A stretch of DNA of 23,928 bases, taken from contig CAZBFR010000004.1 in NCBI GenBank assembly GCA_964491425.1, forward strand, positions 1 to 23,928. Direction: 5' to 3'. Shown one piece after another: positions 8,398 to 14,337 of the stretch; the first letter of the stretch is position 1; each line of letters starts with the position of its first letter. Under the pieces are notes generated by a model, which ran no database searches, was not told the DNA's origin, and saw only the letters and a list, made by a program, of their open reading frames with translations. This DNA is from CAYFMS01 sp964491425 (GTDB taxonomy: Bacteria; Patescibacteriota; Patescibacteriia; UBA9934). The translations under genes were made by a program, and so were the position numbers.

Positions 8398-9450
8398 TTA
8401 GGTGTAGCGTTCGTCAGTTGTTGACGGAAGGGTGACGTGGCGGAGAAGCGCTTGGTCTTCGATAAGAACTCCGGCTCCGCGCACGGCGCAAGTTAGCGGA
8501 TCGTCGGCAACATGAACAGGAATATCCGCCTCTTTCGCGATTAATCGATCGAGTCCTCGAAGAAGCGCGCCTCCACCGGTGAGGACAATCCCCTTTTCGT
8601 AAATATCCGCAACAAGCTCCGGAGGTGTCGCCTCAAGCGTTGATTTAATATTTTCGACAATATGGCGAAGAGACTTATAAATCGCCTCTCGAACTTGGCC
8701 GTCGTTAAGCAAAATTTCTTTTGGAAGACCCGTAATTAAGTCACGACCTCGGACTTCCATTGTTCCCGTTTGATCAAGCGGAATTGCGCTACCGATCGTG
8801 TGTTTTGTTGTTTCCGCGACCCGGTCTCCGATAAGAAGATTAAAGACATCCCGGGCAAAATGCATAATATTTTTCGTAAGCTCGTCTCCCGCAATCGAAA
8901 GAGCTTTCCAGGTAACGACGCCGTTAAGCGAGATTACCGCGATTTCCGTTTTCCCTCCCCCAATGTCGACAACCATGCTCCCAAGCGAATCCGAAATAGG
9001 AAGACGCGCCCCGAGCGCCGAAGTAATAATTCCTTCAACGAGCGATACTTCTCGCGCGCCAGCGGAGAACGACGCATCCTCCACCGCTTTGCGTTCAACC
9101 TCGGTCATCTCAAGCGGAACCCCGATAATCACTTTCGGTCGAGGAACGATTGTAAAACTTTCTTCGTGAATATGGTCGAGAAAATACTTAAGCATTTTTT
9201 CAGCGATTTCGAAATCGGAAATAACGCCCTTTGCGAGCGGTCTCGTCGTTGTAATATGGGGCGGAGTTTTTCCAACCATGTCTCGCGCCGATCTTCCGAC
9301 AGCGATCATTTGGTTGCTTCGTGTATTTACAGCGACGATCGACGGTTCGTTAAGAACAATCCCCCGTTCTTTAACAAAAATACGCGTATTCGAGGTGCCG
9401 AAATCTATTCCGATATCTTCCGAAAAACGTCCGAGGAGGCGATTGAACAT
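8398..9450 (-). CDS. mreB: Rod shape-determining protein MreB (bacterial actin)
   Basis: 350 residues, full length. MreB polymerises at the inner face of the membrane and guides side-wall synthesis. Actin-fold nucleotide motifs are present: phosphate-1 GIDFGTSNTRIF (about 14-25), phosphate-2 VVDIGGGKTEIAVIS, and the adenosine motif ILTGGGALLRGLD. The N-terminal MFNRLLGRF segment is amphipathic and could be the membrane anchor. It is the first gene of mreBCD-mrdA. A promoter just upstream gives a leader of about 11 bases without a Shine-Dalgarno site, and it overlaps an inverted repeat shared with the divergent gene at 9526. Confidence 0.97.
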   Translation of the reverse strand: MFNRLLGRFSEDIGIDFGTSNTRIFVKERGIVLNEPSIVAVNTRSNQMIAVGRSARDMVGKTPPHITTTRPLAKGVISDFEIAEKMLKYFLDHIHEESFTIVPRPKVIIGVPLEMTEVERKAVEDASFSAGAREVSLVEGIITSALGARLPISDSLGSMVVDIGGGKTEIAVISLNGVVTWKALSIAGDELTKNIMHFARDVFNLLIGDRVAETTKHTIGSAIPLDQTGTMEVRGRDLITGLPKEILLNDGQVREAIYKSLRHIVENIKSTLEATPPELVADIYEKGIVLTGGGALLRGLDRLIAKEADIPVHVADDPLTCAVRGAGVLIEDQALLRHVTLPSTTDERYT

Positions 9451-9467
9451 AGGCGCTTTGAGCCCCT

Positions 9468-9495
9468 ATTTTAACCAAGTTCCCGCGATTAGCAA
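9468..9495 (-). promoter_or_regulatory. mreB promoter
   Basis: On the minus strand, TTGCTA (9490-9495) and TAAAAT (9468-9473) are 16 bases apart. The predicted start near 9461 leaves about 11 bases before the mreB ATG. The -35 box lies in the spacer and right edge of the 9477-9503 inverted repeat. Confidence 0.55.
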
Positions 9496-9503
9496 GGGAA
9501 CTT
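9477..9503. promoter_or_regulatory. Inverted repeat between the mreB and 9526 promoters (candidate operator)
   Basis: Perfect 8-bp arms AAGTTCCC (9477-9484) and GGGAACTT (9496-9503) with an 11-base spacer. The repeat lies between divergent start sites, covers the mreB -35 box and ends 10 bases before the -10 of the plus-strand gene. T4 follows on the plus strand, so it looks like a terminator, but no upstream plus-strand transcript enters here. A protein-binding site acting on both genes is the more likely reading. Confidence 0.5.
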
Positions 9504-9510
9504 TTTTGCG

Positions 9511-9519
9511 TGGTATACT
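9511..9519 (+). promoter_or_regulatory. Extended -10 promoter giving a leaderless start
   Basis: TGG followed by TATACT (9514-9519) is an extended -10 element. No -35 match is seen at the expected distance. Seven bases after the -10 is the A of the ATG at 9526, so the mRNA is predicted to start at the initiation codon. Confidence 0.6.
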
Positions 9520-9525
9520 GTTTCT

Positions 9526-9903
9526 ATGAATATTCGCCAATATCTCACGGTTTTCCTTCTTGGAGCCCTGTTGACGACCGGGTCATTTCTCGTTGTTTTA
9601 TTCAATATTGACCCGCTTGAGGCTGGATTTTTCGGGATTTTCCTATTTCATTTTACGTTCTTTTTGGCGCTTGCGAGCACGTCTGTAACGATCGTTACGG
9701 CCATTCGTGTTTGGTTTGCGGACGAAGAAGATGTTTCGCGAGTAATGAATAATTCGTTCCGTCAAAGTCTCCTTTTTTCGGCGCTTCTTACAGTGCTCCT
9801 TCTACTCACTGGTCTCGAGCTTCTCTCTTGGTGGATTATTCTTGTTTTGTTTTTGATTGTTGGTGCCGTTGAATACGTACTTGTTGAAACACGTAAAACG
9901 TAA
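9526..9903 (+). CDS. Small four-helix membrane protein, unknown function
   Basis: 125 residues with four likely membrane helices (about 5-28, 33-62, 78-97, 100-119) and a short polar loop FADEEDVSRVMNNSFRQS between helices 2 and 3. The sequence resembles small membrane proteins I recall from Patescibacteria genomes (MNIRxYL start, FNIDPxxAGFxGxFLF motif), but no function is known to me. It diverges from mreB across a shared regulatory repeat, which hints at a role in envelope growth or a response linked to it; this is inference. Transcription is predicted to start at the ATG. Its stop codon abuts the convergent dciA-like stop with no gap. Confidence 0.8.
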   Translation: MNIRQYLTVFLLGALLTTGSFLVVLFNIDPLEAGFFGIFLFHFTFFLALASTSVTIVTAIRVWFADEEDVSRVMNNSFRQSLLFSALLTVLLLLTGLELLSWWIILVLFLIVGAVEYVLVETRKT

Positions 9904-10299
9904 CTATTCTCGTTCGTGAACGGATTCGGGTCGAATTGCGATCTCAATCTCCGTAAGGTTGACCGAAGGAAACGCGCGGAGCACGGCGTTTTTTAGTCCG
10001 TCACTTAGAGGTCGAAGAACTTGGACGGTCTCCGGGTACTTACAGGCAATAAAGAGTTTGTTGTATTTGTAGGAAACGACGCGCCAGTCTTTGTGTGTAT
10101 GTGGATCGGTCGCGAGCTTTAGCTCTTCCCCTGCCCGCTTAACAATCATTGCCGACTCGACTTGTCCCGCGATTCCGTGCTTTGAAAGGGTCGCGCGCAA
10201 AAGATCGCCGATCGCGACGGTTTTTGCTTTACGCGCGCGGTCGGGAGACGGTTTTCGGGGCTGGTACTTGTAGGAGAAATTAGGCTTCTGAAAATTCAC
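9904..10299 (-). CDS. DciA-like protein (DUF721), candidate replicative helicase loader
   Basis: 131 residues. After a basic disordered N-terminus (1-28), the rest fits the DUF721/DciA pattern: an IGDLLRATLSKHGIAG helix, a central region ending near HTHKDWRVV, the strand KLFIACKYPETVQVLRPL, then a helix and a final strand NLTEIEIAIRP. DciA loads DnaB on bacterial chromosomes that lack DnaC or DnaI. The fit is by pattern only. The start is taken as GTG at 10297-10299, giving a 20-base overlap with the end of the upstream helicase gene and implying coupled translation. A later internal start is possible because the N-terminus is not conserved. Confidence 0.6.
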   Translation of the reverse strand: MNFQKPNFSYKYQPRKPSPDRARKAKTVAIGDLLRATLSKHGIAGQVESAMIVKRAGEELKLATDPHTHKDWRVVSYKYNKLFIACKYPETVQVLRPLSDGLKNAVLRAFPSVNLTEIEIAIRPESVHERE

Positions 10300-13135
10300 A
10301 GATGTCTTTGAATGGGCAGGATCCGCACGTAAACGCGCTCGGGGTTGCTTTAAAATTTGAAGCGAGGAGATCCTCGATCGCTTCCTTTGTTCCCTCCTCG
10401 AATTTTACCATGTCCTTCTCGGTTGCGGTAAAGCTTACCCGCGTTCCATTTTCGAGATAGTAGTAGGTTAATTTTTTAACGTTTAGGGGTGGATTAAAGC
10501 ACGCGTTCGCCGCATACTTATAAAGAAGAAGCTGTTTTTTGTCCTCCGGTTCAAGTTTCTCCTTTGGTTTTCCTGTTTTGTAATCGATAATCTCGACGCC
10601 GTCTTCGAAGCTATCGATTCGGTCGATTCGTCCCGCGATTTTTACCGTTCCGAACTTAAAACTAAACGGTTGTTCGAGATAGAACACTCGCTCCGATTGT
10701 TCTTGGCATTTCTCATGGAAATCTTTGAGCATGACCCGCCCTTTCTCTCGAAACTCCTCTTTCTTCGCTTCGTCCGGATACCACTCGTCGATAAATTGTT
10801 CGTCGTAGATTCGTAGGAGATCGTCGTAGGCCGGAAGCGTCGTGTCTTTCGCCGATTCGAAGTAGCGTTGTACGGTATTGTGCATCGTTGTTCCGAAGCT
10901 TTGGTTGTGGGTTCCGTAAATCGGAATGCGAAGAATGTGGCGGTAGCGGTATTTAAGCGGACAGTCGGAGAAATCTTTGAGCGATGTAATACTTACCGAC
11001 TTAATTTCCGTTCCCTTAAGTTCATGTTTCGCAACCGGTGGCGACTCGCGTTCTTCAAACGCATTAAGCGACATCGATGTTTCGAGTTCCATCTTCATTT
11101 CTTCGAAAAACTTTGACGGTTTTTTCTTTCGCGCTCCCCCGTAGCTTTCGCTTGCGAGAAGATAGGCGCCGATCTTTGCACGGGTAAGGGCGACATAAAA
11201 GAGTCGGCGTTCTTCCGAGGTTTGGTTATTTGCCTCTTCGTACGGATCCACGTTTAGTCCAGAGGGAAGCGGGAGGGCGTCGGCTTTTGCGCGCGAGGGG
11301 AAGCGCTGATCGACAAGGCTAATGATAAAGACATATTTAAACTCGAGTCCCTTCGAGCTGTGGACCGTCATAACGCTTACGACGTCCGGACCGCTTTCGA
11401 TATCTGCTTGGAGCATTCCGGTTTCGCCCGCCTCGCGTTCATGAACAAATTCCGCAAGGAAGGTGTGGAGAAGTCCGTCGTCGCTCGTTTCTTCGAATTT
11501 TTTTAGTCGTGCGTGGAATTGGTTAAGGAGTCCGATCGCTTCTTTTTGTTCCTCGTCGCCCTTCCCTGTCGCGAGCGTAAGGAGTCCGCTTTCGTTAATG
11601 ATATCGATAAAGAGCGCGCTCACATTTTTTCGCTTTGCGAGTTCGTGTAGCCTCTCGATTCCCGCTTCAATTTCGCGAATACGAAGAAGACTTGATTCGC
11701 TAATCCCCTGGATACTTCCGACGAGCTTCATCGCCTTCACGAGCGGAAGCCCCTTCTTTTTCGCAAACATCGTAATTTCGTGGAGATCCCGGGCGTCGAT
11801 TCCAAGTTCCGGATGTGAAAAGATTCGGTAGTAGGACGTATCGTCTTGCGATTGATCGACCGCACGAAGGTACGCGAGCGCGTCAACGATCAGCGGTTTA
11901 AGGTAGAGGCCGTCTTGGGCGAGGTAGCGGTACGGAACGCGAAGCGCCTCAAAGCGCGAGACGACTCCCGATGCCGAGCTGTGTGAACGGCTAAGGACGG
12001 CGATGTCGCGGTAATCCGCCTCCTCGGCCGAAACGAGATCAACGATCGTCTTTACGATAAAATCAACCTCGTCGTCCTCCGTAGCGAACTTAATTCCACG
12101 CACAAATCCCCCCGTTCCCTTTTCGGAGTGAAGGCGCTTGTCGATCGATTGTTGAATTTCGAGACGGTGTGGGTTGTTCGCTTGGATAAAGTTATAGGCC
12201 GTGTCGAGAACCTCGCTGTGCGAGCGATAGTTGCGGTTAAGGACAACGGCGGTCGCGCCCTCAAAATCCGTTTTGAATTGCAAAATATTTCCAAGTGACG
12301 CTCCACGGAAATGATAAATCGCCTGATCGTCGTCTCCAACGATCGTGACATTCTTCCGCTTCCCTGCGAGAAGTTTAACAAGCTCGTACTGACCCTTATT
12401 CGTATCTTGGAACTCGTCAACCAAAATATACTTAAATTGTTCTTGATATTTCTTTAAAACATTCGGTCGCTTTTGTAAGAGCTCCACCGTGTAGTAAACA
12501 AGATCGCCAAAATCGTAGGCGTGGTTATCGACAAGAAGTTGTTGGTAGGTCTTGTAGGCGTTTGCGAGCTCGAGAATCCGCTCCGCCTCCGCCTTATCCG
12601 CTTCTTCTTTTGCATTTTCCGCAAGTTTCGTCGCATAAGCGATGTAGGCCTCTGGAGTAATAAGCTCGTCTTTCGCTCGAGAAAAATGACCAATAAGATC
12701 ATTGATAAAACGCGTTGGATTTCCGCGTTGTGCGTAGTAGTTGAAATTAAACCGATCGAAATTTCGGCGGATTAGAAGAAGAGTATCGACGCCGTTAAGA
12801 AGCGAGCAATTTGCCGGAAGACCGATATCTGGTCCGTGCTCTCGAAGGATTTTTTCGGCAAAAGAGTGGAATGTCGAAATCCAAAGATCGACGTAGCCGA
12901 TCGGAAGAAGGAGGTCTACGCGCTCCTCCATCTCGTTTGCCGCCTTATCCGTAAACGTAAGCGCCAAAACCTCGTCGGGTTTCGCGAGCGCCTGCTCGAT
13001 AAGCCAGGCAATTCGGTGCGTAATCACGGTCGTCTTCCCCGTTCCCGCCCCCGCGATAATCATAAGCGGACCCTCGCGGTGGACGACGGCCTGATACTGT
13101 TCTGGATTGAGATTTTCAAGCAAATTTTGCGACAT
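10280..13135 (-). CDS. UvrD/PcrA-type helicase fused to a PD-(D/E)XK nuclease with a probable Fe-S site
   Basis: 951 residues, about 230 longer than UvrD or PcrA. The superfamily 1A helicase part has Walker A GAGTGKTT (29-36), VDEFQDTN (239-246), GDDDQAIYHFRGA (267-279) and the late motif SVMTVHSSKGLEFKYVFI. The C-terminal extension is a RecB/AddB-type nuclease domain: a DCPLKYRYRH segment at its start, the catalytic segment GRIDRID then EIIDYKTGKP (Asp and Lys of PD-(D/E)XK), and a cysteine group C-x2-C-x5-C at 937, 940 and 946 which, with the earlier CP cysteine, matches the four-cysteine Fe-S arrangement of AddB and Cas4. It probably processes double-strand breaks or replication intermediates. 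It is transcribed ahead of the dciA-like gene. Confidence 0.93.
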   Translation of the reverse strand: MSQNLLENLNPEQYQAVVHREGPLMIIAGAGTGKTTVITHRIAWLIEQALAKPDEVLALTFTDKAANEMEERVDLLLPIGYVDLWISTFHSFAEKILREHGPDIGLPANCSLLNGVDTLLLIRRNFDRFNFNYYAQRGNPTRFINDLIGHFSRAKDELITPEAYIAYATKLAENAKEEADKAEAERILELANAYKTYQQLLVDNHAYDFGDLVYYTVELLQKRPNVLKKYQEQFKYILVDEFQDTNKGQYELVKLLAGKRKNVTIVGDDDQAIYHFRGASLGNILQFKTDFEGATAVVLNRNYRSHSEVLDTAYNFIQANNPHRLEIQQSIDKRLHSEKGTGGFVRGIKFATEDDEVDFIVKTIVDLVSAEEADYRDIAVLSRSHSSASGVVSRFEALRVPYRYLAQDGLYLKPLIVDALAYLRAVDQSQDDTSYYRIFSHPELGIDARDLHEITMFAKKKGLPLVKAMKLVGSIQGISESSLLRIREIEAGIERLHELAKRKNVSALFIDIINESGLLTLATGKGDEEQKEAIGLLNQFHARLKKFEETSDDGLLHTFLAEFVHEREAGETGMLQADIESGPDVVSVMTVHSSKGLEFKYVFIISLVDQRFPSRAKADALPLPSGLNVDPYEEANNQTSEERRLFYVALTRAKIGAYLLASESYGGARKKKPSKFFEEMKMELETSMSLNAFEERESPPVAKHELKGTEIKSVSITSLKDFSDCPLKYRYRHILRIPIYGTHNQSFGTTMHNTVQRYFESAKDTTLPAYDDLLRIYDEQFIDEWYPDEAKKEEFREKGRVMLKDFHEKCQEQSERVFYLEQPFSFKFGTVKIAGRIDRIDSFEDGVEIIDYKTGKPKEKLEPEDKKQLLLYKYAANACFNPPLNVKKLTYYYLENGTRVSFTATEKDMVKFEEGTKEAIEDLLASNFKATPSAFTCGSCPFKDICEFSEA

Positions 13136-13147
13136 ATTGGCTAGGTA

Positions 13148-13176
13148 TTGACAATTTTGTAGAAAAATGATAGTTT
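13148..13176 (+). promoter_or_regulatory. Promoter of the structured RNA gene
   Basis: A consensus -35 TTGACA (13148-13153) and TAGTTT (13171-13176) are separated by 17 bases. The predicted start, about 13183, coincides with the first base of the closing helix of the RNA that follows. Confidence 0.7.
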
Positions 13177-13182
13177 ATTTCG

Positions 13183-13478
13183 GTGCTGGCGGTGGGATTG
13201 TCCGACGAGGCTTGCCTCTCGCGACTCCTTCGAGGGGACATTTGTCCGGGCATGCGACGGAATGAATTCGGTAAAACCGAGCCAGAAAACCTGGTGTACG
13301 AGGGCCGAAGTAAGCCCGCGTGTTCAAACCGTTTTCCTCCGACGCTGTTCCCTGCGATGTGGTGCGCGCCCAATTGGGTCGCGAATGCGGAGTGAAAACC
13401 AGTCCCGCCGTCAGCACACCCTTTCCCACCTCTGTGGGCAAACGACTGCGTTGTAACCTCCCCCGGTTACGACGCAGT
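13183..13478 (+). ncRNA. Structured non-coding RNA of unassigned class
   Basis: No credible protein fits this stretch, but it folds well on the plus strand. A 17-bp closing helix pairs 13183-13199 with 13401-13417 without a mismatch (three G-U pairs). Inside are a helix at 13201-13207 with 13255-13261 (one A-A mismatch) enclosing smaller hairpins, and hairpins at 13268-13272/13276-13280, 13282-13285/13291-13294 and 13297-13305/13314-13322. An 11-bp helix pairs 13331-13341 with 13388-13399 (one bulged T) and encloses a stem at 13365-13371/13376-13383. A small hairpin (13425-13429/13434-13438) and then a terminator follow. It has its own promoter and terminator, with genes on the opposite strand on both sides. 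The GUCCGGGC at 13244-13251 resembles conserved region I of RNase P RNA, but the matching region V is not found and the length is short. Class unknown. Confidence 0.78.
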
Positions 13479-13488
13479 TTCTCTTTTT
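13445..13488 (+). terminator. Strong intrinsic terminator of the RNA gene
   Basis: A 14-bp stem (13445-13458 with 13465-13478, one G-U pair), a 6-base loop, then TTTCTCTTTTT. Its right arm and T-run overlap the last codons of tatD on the other strand. In the tatD direction the stem is followed only by TCGTTTG, so it is oriented for the plus strand but may also slow transcription from tatD. Confidence 0.88.
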
Positions 13489-14336
13489 AGGCCAAATATC
13501 ATTTCCGCATTTCGTGTCGTCGCATCCGCTGCCTCCTCAATAGGTAGCGATTTTAGTTCTGCGATTTTTTCGACGATGAAACGAACATTCGTTGGATCGT
13601 TGCGCTTTCCTCGGTTTGGCGGGGGCGTAAGGTATGGCGAATCCGTTTCGACAACGAGTTGCTCGAGCGGTGTTTCTTTTACGACCGCTTGAAGCTCTTT
13701 CGAGAAAAAGAGAATGCCATTGATTCCGAGTTTGAAGCCGATCGAGTCGTAACGCTTTGCATCCTCAAGCGTTCCCGTGAACGAATGGATGACCCCGCGT
13801 TTTTTCAGTCCTCCCGCGTCAACGATCTCCTTCAAAACAGCAAACTGATCGTCGTGTGCATCGCGACAATGAATCACAATAGGCTTCTCATATTCGCTTG
13901 CGAACAAAAGTTGCTTTTTGCATTCCGTTTTTTGGTCCGCCTTGAGTTGTTCGAGATCAACGTTTGGCGGGAGGCGGTAATAGTCGAGCCCGAATTCGCC
14001 GATCGCAACGACTTTCGGATGCGTAACGAGCGTCTTGTAGTAGTCTGGATCAAAGTGTTCGCTTCTCGTCTTGATTATTCCCGTTTCTTGCTTTTCCGGT
14101 GGGAGTTCATTGTCATCGAAAAACGATTGACGGTGAACGTGATTCGGGTGGAGCCCAATCGTTGCCCAAACGCCATCGTATTTTTCGGCAAGGAGAATTC
14201 CGTTTGCCGACGTTGTCGATTGTGTTCCAACCGTAATTATTTGTACGCCCGCTTCGAGCGAACGTTTAACGACCTCGTCCATGTCGTCTTTGTACGCTTG
14301 GAAATGAACATGGCAGTGAGTGTCGATTAAACGCAT
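13467..14336 (-). CDS. tatD: TatD-family metal-dependent hydrolase / DNase
   Basis: 289 residues. The TIM-barrel metal sites are all present: DTHCHVHF (His7, His9), GEFGLDYY (Glu114), VIHCRDAHDD (His156), HSFTGT (His184) and VETDSPYL (Asp232), followed by the usual PPNRGKRNDP segment. TatD proteins act as 3'-5' exonucleases or related hydrolases in DNA repair and turnover. The protein is about 25 residues longer than E. coli TatD; the extra length lies around residues 68-103, before the Glu114 motif. It starts 1 base after the metG stop, as the last gene of the DUF3179-rsmI-metG-tatD set. Confidence 0.94.
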   Translation of the reverse strand: MRLIDTHCHVHFQAYKDDMDEVVKRSLEAGVQIITVGTQSTTSANGILLAEKYDGVWATIGLHPNHVHRQSFFDDNELPPEKQETGIIKTRSEHFDPDYYKTLVTHPKVVAIGEFGLDYYRLPPNVDLEQLKADQKTECKKQLLFASEYEKPIVIHCRDAHDDQFAVLKEIVDAGGLKKRGVIHSFTGTLEDAKRYDSIGFKLGINGILFFSKELQAVVKETPLEQLVVETDSPYLTPPPNRGKRNDPTNVRFIVEKIAELKSLPIEEAADATTRNAEMIFGLKRETAS

Positions 14337-14337
14337 A

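Noticed and set aside
8770..9474. 234-residue plus-strand open frame opposite mreB
   Set aside because: Antisense shadow produced by codon bias; the MreB frame has all actin motifs.
9477..9507. Rho-independent terminator on the plus strand
   Set aside because: Shape fits (8-bp stem then T-run), but the upstream gene mreB is transcribed away from it, so no transcript would need ending; an operator is more likely.
13183..13395. 70-residue open frame starting GTG inside the structured RNA region
   Set aside because: It starts at the predicted first base of the transcript, has no ribosome-binding site or protein-like pattern, and the bases are explained by RNA helices.
13183..13417. RNase P RNA (rnpB)
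   Set aside because: GUCCGGGC resembles conserved region I, but no ACAGAACCCGGC-like partner exists before the closing helix, and only 9 bases lie between the inner and outer helices. Kept as a possibility to test, not as a call.
13388..13417. Cobalamin-riboswitch-like core (GTGAAAACC then CCCGCC)
   Set aside because: These bases are fully paired in two long helices, no B12 box follows, and there is no downstream plus-strand gene to control.
13659..14330. 223-residue plus-strand open frame opposite tatD
   Set aside because: Low-complexity, Cys/Arg/Phe-rich translation typical of an antisense shadow; TatD motifs are complete on the other strand.
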